This document shows positions 36,517 through 45,398 of a stretch of 64,000 nucleotides of DNA, in pieces. A program made the position numbers and the translations under genes. Where the stretch lies: NCBI GenBank assembly GCA_964358855.1, contig CAYHQQ010000004.1, positions 1 through 64,000 on the forward strand, read 5' to 3'. Every line of letters begins with the position of its first letter. Position 1 is the first letter of the stretch. This DNA is from UBA2396 sp038042175 (GTDB lineage: Bacteria > Planctomycetota > Phycisphaerae > Phycisphaerales > UBA1924). The notes beneath the pieces were generated by a model. The model did no database searches. It was not told the origin of the DNA and saw nothing but the letters and a program-made list of their open reading frames with translations.

Positions 36517-36611
36517 CGCAGCGGATTCCTGCTCCGCTGCGTACAACGGCATAAACCACCGAAACACAGGCACTTGCAGCGAAGTGCGAAGATCGGCAAT
36601 CGCCAGGATGC
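36517..36611. repeat. Right-end module of island B
   Basis: Perfect hairpin CGCAGCGGA (36517-36525), 7-base loop TTCCTGC, TCCGCTGCG (36533-36541); then CATAAACC, ACAGGCACTTG and GCAGCGAAGTGC, shared in order with the end of island A, and GGATGC next to the core. Stem identical to that of island A, loop different. GCACTT/AAGTGC also forms a small inverted repeat. Confidence 0.5.
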
Positions 36612-36649
36612 TTTTAAGTCCGCTGCGTCTGCCGTTCCGCCACGGGGCC
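36612..36649 (+). repeat. tRNA-derived attachment core, copy 3 (junction of island B and element C)
   Basis: 38 bases identical to the tRNA-Leu 5' half at 2576-2613, same orientation. As with copy 2, identity begins at the first base of the anticodon loop; the sequence to its left (GGATGC) differs from the tRNA. Confidence 0.75.
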
Positions 36650-36654
36650 AAAAT

Positions 36655-36795
36655 GACTCCGAATCCCGAGAGTTTAGGGCAATCCGGGATGCCGCACAGG
36701 AGGCCGATTGGAAGCGTCTAGGCGTTCTGCTTGGCGCTCACGACGAGATTTTAGGGAGCATTGTCGCTCGGTGGCCGGACTTGTCCATCGAGCAG
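36655..36795 (+). other. Conserved frame at left end of element C, interrupted
   Basis: DSESREFRAIRDAAQEADWK, then RLGVLLGAHDEILGSIVARW and PDLSIEQ, matching the frames after the other two core copies up to SIEQ. At that point the reading continues without a break into helicase sequence (MNPHERKRAQ), where copy 1 instead ends RRAVCVLLGV. This is a clean deletion or fusion junction at 36795/36796. Confidence 0.5.
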
Positions 36796-38652
36796 ATGAA
36801 CCCGCACGAACGCAAGCGAGCCCAGGAGCAGTTCCGAACTACCACCCAGATTTGCGTGGCGACCGAGGCAGCCGGCGAAGGCATCAACCTCCAGTTCTGC
36901 CATTTGATGATCAATTACGACATGCCGTGGAACCCCACGCGGCTGGAGCAGCGGCTCGGACGCATCCACCGCATCGGCCAGACTCGCGAGTGCTACGCCT
37001 TCAACTTCGTCGCGACCGAATCCGAGGATGGCGAACAGATCGTCGAGGGCCGCATTCTCCACAGGCTCCTAGAGAAACTGGAGCAGATGAAGGTTGCGCT
37101 CGACAACCGCGTGTTCGATGTCATTGGGGAAGTCTTGTCCCTGAACGACGTAAACCTGCCGGAGATGCTCCGCGACGCGGCGGTTGACCCCGGACGGCTG
37201 GACGATTACCTGGACCAGATCGACAACATTGACCCCAACAAACTCAAGGAATATGAGGAGGCCACGGGCATCGCGCTCGCCCGAAGCCACGTCGATTTTT
37301 CCGGCTTCCAGCGCCAAAACCTTGAGGTCGAAGAGCGCCGTCTCATGCCCCGTTACGTCGAGGCCCACTTCATCGAGGCGGCCAAGCGAATCGGTCTCCG
37401 TGTCGAACCCCGGGCCGATGGGCTTTGGCGCATCGAACACGTTCTCGCGGATCTGCGGTCGGATCGGTTGAACTCCGCGAAGAAACTCGGCAAGGCTGAA
37501 CAGGCTTATCGAAAGGTTGCCTTCCACAAGGAAGTGCTCGAACGCGACGAGCACATCGACGCCGTGTTGCTCGGCCCGGGACACGCCCTCTACGCGGCGT
37601 TGGATGAACGGCTCAATGAGCAACTCGCCTCCGTCGCCGGCTCCCAGGCGGTGTTTCTCGACCCGCTCGCGGCGAGCCCTTATCGACTCCATTTCTACGA
37701 GATCGCCATCAAGGGGCAGGACTCGCACGGCCACGACGTTCCCCTTCACGGCGAGGTCGTCGCGGTCCGGGATGATGCCGGTGTCCTGCAAATGGTGCCC
37801 GCCGATTGTCTGCTCGACTTGGCATCGCACCCGCAGCCACCGGCGAACATCGAACCCGTCGCCCACGACCACGCGGCCGCGTTCGTGAAGAGCGACTACC
37901 AACTCGAACGCCGGAATCGCTGCCACCAAGACCGCAAGCACTTCGCCTCCATCGTCCGCGAGTACCTCACCAAATCTTTCGAGGCCCGGATTCGCCGTGC
38001 TCAGAACCGCTACATGGAGTTGATGGGTGAACTCGGCACCCGCCCCGAATACAAGCTTGCCGCCGACGAGGCCAAGAAATACATCGACGACCTTGAGCGA
38101 ACGCGGAAGGAGCGGCTTGCCGGACTCCAACGCCTTGAAATCGCCAGGACGGGACCCATCCGGCATCTCGCGACGGCTCTTGTTCTCTCACCCACTGGCG
38201 ACGTAGAGCGCCAGATGGGCCGGCTCGGGCGCGAGCACGATGTGGACCTCCGAATCCGCAAGGAGCGAACTGCCGAGGACATCGTGATTGCCAGACTTAT
38301 TGCGGACGGGTTCCCGAAAGACCAGATTGAGCGCGTCGGCCACTTGAAGGTGGGCTTCGACATCCGCGCCCATCGAATCAGCGATCCCGCCACAGGCCAG
38401 ATTGAGGTGCGTCGAATCGAGGTCAAGGGCTACAGCCGCGGCAACAACATCCAGATGACCACGAACGAGTGGTACAAGGCACAGCAACTCGCGGCCACCT
38501 ACTGGCTTGCGGTGGTCTGGGACCCGCTGGAAACCGCCAACGAACTTGTGCTGATTCAGAACCCGGCCGAGCGGCTCGACCACGCGAAGCGAGAGATCAC
38601 GGTCGCCAAGATGTTCGAGATTCCCGCACAGGCCATCATCCCGTCCCGCTAG
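36796..38652 (+). pseudogene. C-terminal part of SNF2/RapA-type helicase with DUF3883-like end (DrmD-like)
   Basis: 618 codons. It opens inside helicase domain 2: MNPHERKRAQEQFRTTTQ, then VATEAAGEGINLQFCHLMIN (motif V) and RLEQRLGRIHRIGQ (motif VI). Motifs Q to IV and the Walker A/B ATPase half are absent. A long helical middle follows, then a C-terminal domain with VRRIEVKGYSRGNNIQMTTN and EWYKAQQLAATYWLAVVWDP, a DUF3883-type nuclease-fold region. This layout resembles the SNF2-type helicase of DISARM-like anti-phage systems; the assignment is from memory of the family. Without domain 1 it cannot be an active helicase. The frame is joined upstream to the island-end frame. Confidence 0.75.
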
Positions 38653-38665
38653 TTCAGGACCCCCT

Positions 38666-40624
38666 ATGCCGATCACGCAGGCGCAGAAACAGCACGCCGA
38701 ACAGCAGCAAGCCGCTGCCGCGTGCGACCCTGCGCCACAAGTCCGGCTGCTCGCGGGCCCAGGAACTGGCAAGTCCAAGACGATTGAGAAACGTGTCGTG
38801 CATTTGCTGGGTCAAGGCGTGGCAGCGGACGGCATCTTCGTGGTTTCGTTCACCCGCCTGACGTGCAAGGAGTTGCGGCAGCGCACTCAAGCGGCCTGTG
38901 CGCCATTCCCGTTCGCAGCCCAAGCCGCGAACATCCCCGTCTCCACCATGCACTCGCTCGCATTGCGGATTTTGCGTCGAGCAAATCTGCTCACGGCGTA
39001 TCCGAGCACCCCGATGCTCTTGGACGACTGGGAGCAGACGCAAGTCTACGACGCGGAACTCGCTGCCCATCTCGGGTGTCAGCCAGGCCGAGCATCCGAG
39101 ATTCGCCTTGCATACGACGCAGAGTGGCAGACCTTGAACCCTGCCCAAATCGCTCAGGCTCAGATTACTCCGCAGGAGATCGCCGGGTTTCAGTCGTTTC
39201 ACGGAACGCGGACACACCTCTACAGCTGCGTGCTGCCCGGCGAGGTAATCCATCGCTGCGTTGAGGCGATCCAACAGGGCGCGCTCACCCCGGCCCAGTT
39301 GCCCACTATCGCTCACTTGATCGTCGATGAGTATCAAGACCTCAACGCGTGCGACCAGGAGTTCATTCGACTGCTGACGATCAACGGCGCCGTTCTCTTC
39401 GTCGCTGGCGACGATGACCAGAGCATTTATTCCTTCCGTCACGCGAACCCGGACGGGATCGTGAACTTTCTGACCCCGTACCCGAACGCCAGCACCCACA
39501 TTCTGACTGACTGCTTCCGATGCACGCCTGCCGTCCTGACTCCGGCCGACCGCCTCATTCAGCACAATCCTAATCGAGTAGCGAAGAACATCGTCTCGCT
39601 GTACGCCGCGTCCCAGCCGCCTGTGCCCGGCACGATGGCGGTGTGGTCGTGCGGTTCGGTCCAGCAGGAAGCGCAGATCATCGCAGGGTCGTGTGAAGCC
39701 CTGCGTGCGGCGGGCTTGCAGGGGCGCGAAGACGAGATCGTGATCCTCATCGCCAATAGGCGAGTCCAACTGGCTCCGATCCAACAAGAACTGACCGCGA
39801 GGGGACTCCCCTTCTCTTTGCCGAGGGGGAAGAGCCTCGTTGACGAGCAGGATGGTGTTCGGGCGGGCTACACCATCCTCCGCCTGATCCGCGATATCAC
39901 CGGCACGGACCAGGACTATCCGGCCTACCGCGACCTGCTCGAACTGCTCACTGGTGTCGGCGCTGCCACCTCCAAAGCCATTGGCGATGGCTGCATCACA
40001 AACAACCAGAACTTCCGTGGTTTGTTCCATGCTCAGCCAGGTCCCGCATGGCTCACGGCCCGGGGCTCTGGGGCATTTGGCCGGGCGACTGCCGTCGTTC
40101 AGGCTGTATCGGGGTGGAGTCTCACTGACACGATCGCCACACGGCAGGCAGACCTCGACACCCTGTTGAGAGTTCAGGTATTCAACTCTGGAGCATTGGC
40201 CGCGACCGCGCCCGTGGAGTGGCAGACTTTCCTGGGCACGTTGCCCCCACAGATGACTCTGGAGGAACTCCTCGCGTATCTCTCCGCGGACGATGAGGCT
40301 GAGCAGGACCAGATTCTGTCAGCGGTCAACGAGCGAACAGGTCAACCCGCGGCTGCCCCGGCCCAGGTCCAAGCCAAACGCATCCGCATTCTGACCATGC
40401 ACGGCGCCAAGGGGCTGAGCGGCAGTGTCGTTTTCATTCCGGGCGCGGAGACGGGCTTGATGCCTTCATTCAGGGCTCTGCAAGCGACCGGTCTGCTGAT
40501 CGAGCAGCGCCGCTTACCCGCCGCGCTACGTTGCTTGCCAAGGTCCTTGTTACCGACAAACTTCGCGACGCCTTCGCGGACGAGGCCCAGAAACTCGGGC
40601 TTGGCTACCTTCGAGCGGAGATGA
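38666..40624 (+). pseudogene. UvrD/Rep-type helicase, C-terminally truncated
   Basis: The helicase part covers about 617 codons with clear superfamily-1 motifs: GPGTGKSKT (Walker A), VVSFTRLTCKELRQR (Ia), STMHSLALRIL (Ib), IVDEYQDLNACDQEF (II), VAGDDDQSIYSFRHAN (III), FRCTPAVLT (IV), and ILTMHGAKGLSGSVVFIPGA (V). After LLIEQRRL at about 40516 the expected motif VI (VxLTRA) is missing; the frame runs 36 codons into sequence belonging, in another frame, to an ATPase gene. It starts 13 bases after the helicase fragment upstream. Such helicases occur in Gabija and other defence loci, but none can be named here. Confidence 0.8.
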
Positions 40625-41415
40625 AGCAGCTTGGTGGGGACATTGGGGACCCGAAGTTCGGGATTCGCCTTGTCCGAAGTCCGAACGCCAAGATCGGCCA
40701 GGTCTTCAGTGAGGGGGAGCACCGGTGCATTGCGCTGGCGGCCTTCCTCGCGGAGTTGGCCACGGCCGATGAGCCGTCGGGAATCGTCTTTGATGACCCG
40801 ATCTCTTCTCTCGACCACAACCATCGCGAGGATGTCGCCAAACGCCTGGTCGCCGTCTCCAAGACTCGCCAGATCGTCGTGTTCAGCCACGATCTCCCGT
40901 TTGTTTTCATGCTGGACCACTTCGCGGGAGAGGACAGCGCGGCACGAACCTTTCAGTATGTGGCGAGGATCGATGACCGCGTGGGAATTACGAGTCCATC
41001 ACCACCGTTCAAGGCACTCCCTCCGAGTCGCGCGATCGAGGGTATTCGCACACACCTGACCAATATGCGGCGTCTGCACGAACTGGGCCAGCACGACCAG
41101 TGGGGCATCGCGGCGAAGGGCATCGCCAACCAGCTCCGCGACTGCTGGGAACTGGCCATCGAGGCCGCTCTGAAGCCGGTGCTCAGCCGATTCGCGCACA
41201 AAGTCAAAGTCGGTGGGCTGGGGCGTGTCTGCGCGTTGACCCCGTCAGACGCAACCGATGCATCTACGGGATACGGCCAATGCTCCCGATGGTCCCACAG
41301 CGACAGTCCCGAGTTGGGAGAAGCCTCGCCAACTCCTGATCGGCTTGGTCAAGAGATCGACCGGCTTTCTGCATGGGTCAGGCGCGTGGAGTCAGCCCAA
41401 GCCGCGGCAAGCTGA
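40516..41415 (+). pseudogene. C-terminal part of SMC/RecF-like AAA ATPase, N-terminus lost
   Basis: About 300 codons open from the junction at 40516; the first possible start is the TTG at 40531. It contains the ABC-type signature VFSEGEHRCIALAAFLAEL, Walker B with IVFDDPISSLDHNHRE, and a switch-histidine region IVVFSHDLPFVFML, then a natural-looking C-terminal domain (GQCSRWSHSDSPELGEASPT). Walker A and the coiled-coil arms are absent. Sequence joins directly, out of frame, to the truncated UvrD-type helicase: a deletion has removed the end of one gene and the start of the next. Confidence 0.78.
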
Positions 41416-41497
41416 TTCATGTTGGCTTTTCTGTCGCCCCGGAGGCAGTCGTTCAGTGTGGCGTCATTTCGACGGCGACGGCATTCCTGAGAGCCGA

Positions 41498-41971
41498 TCA
41501 GACCCGTACCGCTTCCAGTTCCGCCAGGTCCATCGTGAAGTCGAAGACCATCTGGATCGTCTCTTCGGCGTTGAAGTTCTCGTTGTAGCTGTCCACATCC
41601 CGCTTCAACTGGGCGCAATCGCTCACCACCTGCTGCCGCCGCTGCGCGAAGGCGACTTCCATGTGCTCGCGGGGCGCCGTGCGGAGATCCGCCCAGAAGG
41701 TCTGCTGCTCACCGTTGACCTCCTGGCGGGCCGCGTGCTTGGCCCGCACGCGGCGGCCCTGCCGGTCGGTGATGAACTCCTCCCGCATGGCCCGGGCCAG
41801 ATCGTCCGCGCAGCGATCGATGGCCAGCTCACGCGGGGCGTGCCACTTGCCAGTCCGCACCGCCCACGCGGCGATGTCGTGCGTTGTGGCCGGCCAAGAG
41901 TTCCCCGCCGAGCGATACTCAGCGACGATCTTCTGCATCTGCTCGCTGTACGTCGATTTCGTTGTGGCCAT
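41498..41971 (-). CDS. Hypothetical protein, third gene of toxin-antitoxin operon
   Basis: 157 residues, mostly helical and charged, soluble, no recognised domain. It opens MATTKSTYSEQMQKIVAEY, with SWPATTHDIAAWAV and EFITDRQGRRVRAKHAARQE within; the C-terminus reads NAEETIQMVFDFTMDLAELE. It starts 19 bases after the antitoxin-peptidase gene with GGAG upstream and is probably in the same transcript. The phrase THDIAAWAV suggests a helix-turn-helix-like start but I cannot confirm it. Confidence 0.65.
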   Translation of the reverse strand: MATTKSTYSEQMQKIVAEYRSAGNSWPATTHDIAAWAVRTGKWHAPRELAIDRCADDLARAMREEFITDRQGRRVRAKHAARQEVNGEQQTFWADLRTAPREHMEVAFAQRRQQVVSDCAQLKRDVDSYNENFNAEETIQMVFDFTMDLAELEAVRV

Positions 41972-41990
41972 GGCTGAGTCTCCGCTGGTA

Positions 41991-43133
41991 TCAGACCTGG
42001 GGTGTCATACCCCAGCCGTCATACAGGACTGTTTCAAGGAACATCGACCGCACCTTCACAAGCGACGCCCGAAGGTTGGCGTAGGGAATCAGCTTCCGGT
42101 GCTGGAGTTGTCCCACCACCAGGCCGGGATGAACGTTCTGGATTGCCGCGAACCCTTCCACCTTCTGCTTCGAGAAGAGAGGCTTGACGCGGCGGATGAA
42201 GTCCTGAAGCGCGGCTTCCGGGATGAGAGACGACGACGCGAACGTGTCGGCGGCGGCCTCCACCTTGGATTTGGCCGGGGACGACTCGCCCTGTCCGCCC
42301 ACGAGATCGATGTCGGGTTCGAGCGGCTCATCGCGGCCATCGCCCGCGTGGATATGACCAAGCTCGTGCATGAGCGTGAACCAGAAGCAGTCGATGCGGT
42401 CAAACCGGGCGGAGAGCGCCACGACCGGGCTGTGCTTGTCGAGCCAGAAGCAGGCCCCGTCGATCTTTGTCTCGGGGAGGTGCTCCACAACCACGCAGCG
42501 AACACCCAGCGTGGACAGCACCTTGGGAACCTGTCGCACATCCTCCGCGTTCAGGAGCAACGCACGCAGCTTCGGAAGGCCCGCGGCGAACCCCGCAGAA
42601 TCGAACTTCGCAGGCTTGAGCGTCTCCGCCAGCCGCTTCGCACGGAACAGCCACGCGGTCTGGGCCGGCGAGAAGTGGTCGTACGACGTGCTCTTGCGGG
42701 CAGCCGCCCGGTAGAAACTCGGTGGAGCGTCCAGCGAGTCCGTCCCGAAGAACTGCATGACCCGCTGCTCCATCACCGTCACGTTCTCGGATTCGACGAC
42801 CCAGCCCCGCTGGAGCATTTCCTTGATGGGGGCCGCCGAGTACAGACGTGAACGACGGGCAACCGTTTCGTCGGGCTTGCCGAGTCGATGGAGCCGGTAG
42901 GCCGATTCCAGGTTGAGCCAGAGCTGGGCGCCCGTGCCGAAAGCCTGCCCCAACTGGAGGGCGGTCTCGGCCGTCAGGGCCCGCTTGCCCGCGATGAGCT
43001 CGCTCACCAGACGCTCGGGGCGTCCCATGATCTCCGCGAGGTCACGCTGCTCCCATCCCCGGGCCTCCAGCTCATCCTTGATGAACTCGCCGGGCGGGAA
43101 CGCCTCAACCGGGATGGTGTCCTGCTTGCTCAT
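41991..43133 (-). CDS. higA: HigA-type XRE antitoxin fused to ImmA/IrrE metallopeptidase
   Basis: 380 residues. Residues 1-90 are an XRE helix-turn-helix of the HigA/VapI type (PPGEFIKDELEARGWEQRDL, then AEIMGRPERLVSELIAGKRA). A middle helical region follows, then an ImmA/IrrE domain with zinc-protease motif HELGHIHAGD near residue 255 and a conserved glutamate downstream (EAAADTFASSSLIPE). The protein should neutralise the HigB-type toxin encoded 11 bases upstream and repress the shared promoter; the peptidase part may relieve repression by cleavage. ATG at 43133 chosen for its AAGGAG; a longer open frame upstream overlaps the toxin gene and is not protein-like. Confidence 0.88.
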   Translation of the reverse strand: MSKQDTIPVEAFPPGEFIKDELEARGWEQRDLAEIMGRPERLVSELIAGKRALTAETALQLGQAFGTGAQLWLNLESAYRLHRLGKPDETVARRSRLYSAAPIKEMLQRGWVVESENVTVMEQRVMQFFGTDSLDAPPSFYRAAARKSTSYDHFSPAQTAWLFRAKRLAETLKPAKFDSAGFAAGLPKLRALLLNAEDVRQVPKVLSTLGVRCVVVEHLPETKIDGACFWLDKHSPVVALSARFDRIDCFWFTLMHELGHIHAGDGRDEPLEPDIDLVGGQGESSPAKSKVEAAADTFASSSLIPEAALQDFIRRVKPLFSKQKVEGFAAIQNVHPGLVVGQLQHRKLIPYANLRASLVKVRSMFLETVLYDGWGMTPQV

Positions 43134-43144
43134 GCTGCTCCTTG

Positions 43145-43444
43145 CTAGTGGTAATCCTCGATCTTCATCACCACGACGACTTTCCCACCCGGCCCTGTCT
43201 CGAACTCCAGAATGAGCCTCCATTGGTTGTTCAGCCGCATCGAACGCTGGTGCGATCGGTCCCCCTGCAACTTCTCGAAGTGCAGGGACTTCATCCCGTA
43301 GAAGTCGCGTTCGTCGGTGGCGGCCCGGATGAACTGCATCTTCTTCCGGAAACTGCGCACGACATCCTGGCTGAACTCCCGGGCCACAAAGCCCGGGTCG
43401 GTCTCCAGCCGCTGGAGCCGTGCGTCGGCGAAGCGGACTTCCAT
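43145..43444 (-). CDS. higB: RelE/HigB-family toxin
   Basis: 99 residues, usual HigB length: EVRFADARLQRLETDP...FRKKMQFIRAATDERDF, then SLHFEKLQGDRSHQRSMRLN and NQWRLILEFETGP. The RLNNQWRL segment is the family hallmark. HigB toxins cleave mRNA at the ribosome. Toxin precedes antitoxin, the usual hig order. The ATG lies only five bases after the predicted -10 box, so the message may be leaderless; no ribosome-binding site is present. Confidence 0.88.
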   Translation of the reverse strand: MEVRFADARLQRLETDPGFVAREFSQDVVRSFRKKMQFIRAATDERDFYGMKSLHFEKLQGDRSHQRSMRLNNQWRLILEFETGPGGKVVVVMKIEDYH

Positions 43445-43449
43445 GGACG

Positions 43450-43506
43450 AGTCTAGCGGGCAAATCGTCTGTGTCAAGCACTGACTTTACACATGGTGTA
43501 AAGTCA
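43450..43506 (-). promoter_or_regulatory. Promoter and 25 bp perfect palindromic operator of higBA
   Basis: On the minus strand: TTGACA (43477-43472), 16-base spacer, TAGACT (43455-43450), then the toxin ATG at 43444. Just upstream lies a perfect palindrome, arms TGACTTTACAC and GTGTAAAGTCA (43482-43492 and 43496-43506) with a 3-base centre, the expected binding site for the XRE antitoxin. Confidence 0.75.
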
Positions 43507-43664
43507 TACATTTATACTTCGATTCCGCTCGGCTGGTTCGACCCAGGTGGCCGATTTGTGCGGTTCTGGGTCCAGGTGCGGCGGGCACAGAGGAGAATGC
43601 GCCGCTGGTCGTACGTTCGTGTCAACCATGACAAGAACCTCCGGCAGCAGCGCATCGCGGGTGG

Positions 43665-45398
43665 TCAACGAGACCGTGCCCGCTTCCGTGCTGACCGACT
43701 CGGGGGGAGAGCCGTGGCCGCTTTCGCGGAACGAACGGCGGCCTTCCGAGGGGGTTGCTCCGCCGTCGCTTCCCCTTCCTTGGCTTTGGCGGCACTCTCG
43801 GGGAGGGATGCCCACGCCTTCGGTGTCGGGATGGCCTGCTCGGCTTCCGACTCGATGGCGTTGACATCGAGCCCGAGGAGTTCGCTGACCTTGCGGGCGT
43901 CGGCCGCCTGCTCGGTCACGTGGTGCGTATCCGAACCGCCCAGACGCCGTGACCAAACCTGGGTCACTTCATGCAGGGCAGCCACGACGGGGAGGTCCTT
44001 GGAGCGGGCGAGGAGTTCCTCGTACCGCTTCCAGGGACCGTCGTCGTGCTCACGGTCGGCCCGTGTGGACGTGCCGAACGCGAGAACCAGAGCCAACGGG
44101 TTGAACCGCTTGGCCGCTGCATCCGTGCGGGTGCCCAGCGTCGCCGCCGTCTTCGTGAGGGCTTCGGGTGTCATTCCCCGGAGCGACTCGCCGACCTTGT
44201 TCACCATGAACGCATCGCGGCGTTTCTGGAGCCGGGCCTTGCGTTCGGCCATCGTGAACGGGACAGGCTTGCCCGACTCATCGGTGGGCCGCTTCGTCGA
44301 GGCCGTGCCGTTGCGGGACACGCTCTCGCCGAAGTCGATATGCACCAGTGTTCCCGCCTTCGGGCCGTCGACCTGCATCGCCGGCGTGCCCCCCTTCGCG
44401 GTGGGATTCACGAACTTGGGCTGGTACACCTGCGTCACCCGCTCGCCGAACTTCTCGCGGACCTTGGGGCTCAGGCCATTGAACCCGACCTGCACCAGGC
44501 GGACGCCGGGATGCTCCGAACGGAGCTCCGACTCCCGCCGCTCCAGGTACGCGACCTTCTTGCCCTCGAAGCACACGGGGTCCAGGCACCGGTCGGTCTT
44601 CGAGACCTTCCCGTCCTGCGGGGCATCCTCCGCGTCGAAGAGCGCCGGGTGCATCCCGGAACGCTTCGGGCAGTTGAGGCACGAGCCCGCTTTCGGGTCG
44701 AGCGTCTCGTCCTCCAGAGCCCATGGCATGGCCTTGAGCGACTGGAGCCCGCCGTCGATGACCCGCTTGAGTTCATCGACCGTCGGGAAGCCCCGGGCGA
44801 ACACCGTCGAGAAGTTGTGCTCCGCGAGAGCCTGCTGCGTCTCTTCGGGGAGACGGGCGATCAACTCCAGGTGGGCCACCGAGAGGCGACTCGCCTCGGT
44901 GTCCGGCTTGAGTACCTCGTCACGCCAGACCTTGCAGAGCTTCGTGAGGGAAGCACGCCGGGCGATGTGCACGACGCTCTTGCCGAGCCGGGCCGCGATC
45001 GCCTTGGCGTCGTAGCCGCGGTCGAAGGCCTGCTGGATCGTCGCGGCCTCCTCCAACGGGTGCAGGTCCTGACGCTGGAGGTTCTCGGCGATGGTCACGG
45101 ACAGGGCCGAAACATCATCGAGCGAACGGACGACCGCCGGGATGTGCGTGAGACCGGCGAGCTTGGCAGCCCGCCAGCGACGCTCCCCGGCACGGATTTC
45201 CCACCAGCCGTCTTTGTCCGGCTGGGGCCGGACGACGATGGGCTGGAGCACGCCCTCGCGGGCGAGGGACTTCGCGAGCGACTCCACCGAGGACTGGGTG
45301 ATGGGCCGCCGCCGGTTGTCCGGCGTCGGCGTCAACCGATCCACGGGGAGCATGCGGACGGTGACAGGAACCTTCGGACGCTTCTTGAGCACTTTCAT
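43665..45398 (-). CDS. parB: ParB/RepB/Spo0J-family partition protein, large plasmid type
   Basis: 577 residues. The N-terminal ParB/Srx domain shows IVVRPQPDKDGWWEIRAGER, then RWRAAKLAG, and the signature VTIAENLQRQDLHPLEEA; a helix-turn-helix follows (KAIAARLGKSVVHIARRASL). The long C-terminal half holds a cysteine cluster (SCLNCPKRSG...TDRCLDPVCFEGKK), typical of plasmid and integrative-element ParB proteins, and ends in a basic Ala/Lys/Arg tail. It should bind centromere-like sites and act with ParA, which lies at the right edge 18 kb away rather than next to it. Start at 45398 with AGAGGAG; the frame is open 43 codons upstream without protein-like sequence. Confidence 0.88.
   Translation of the reverse strand: MKVLKKRPKVPVTVRMLPVDRLTPTPDNRRRPITQSSVESLAKSLAREGVLQPIVVRPQPDKDGWWEIRAGERRWRAAKLAGLTHIPAVVRSLDDVSALSVTIAENLQRQDLHPLEEAATIQQAFDRGYDAKAIAARLGKSVVHIARRASLTKLCKVWRDEVLKPDTEASRLSVAHLELIARLPEETQQALAEHNFSTVFARGFPTVDELKRVIDGGLQSLKAMPWALEDETLDPKAGSCLNCPKRSGMHPALFDAEDAPQDGKVSKTDRCLDPVCFEGKKVAYLERRESELRSEHPGVRLVQVGFNGLSPKVREKFGERVTQVYQPKFVNPTAKGGTPAMQVDGPKAGTLVHIDFGESVSRNGTASTKRPTDESGKPVPFTMAERKARLQKRRDAFMVNKVGESLRGMTPEALTKTAATLGTRTDAAAKRFNPLALVLAFGTSTRADREHDDGPWKRYEELLARSKDLPVVAALHEVTQVWSRRLGGSDTHHVTEQAADARKVSELLGLDVNAIESEAEQAIPTPKAWASLPESAAKAKEGEATAEQPPRKAAVRSAKAATALPPSRSARKRARSR

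Larger units (their letters stand above)
17790..36649. mobile_element. Genomic island B (two Czc-type systems, Zn/Cd-type ATPase)
   Basis: Delimited by core copies at 17790 and 36612. It contains two complete tripartite RND operons, accessory proteins and a P1B-type ATPase, all on the + strand, with the same left-end frame and right-end hairpin module as island A. No recombinase gene is inside. Confidence 0.58.
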
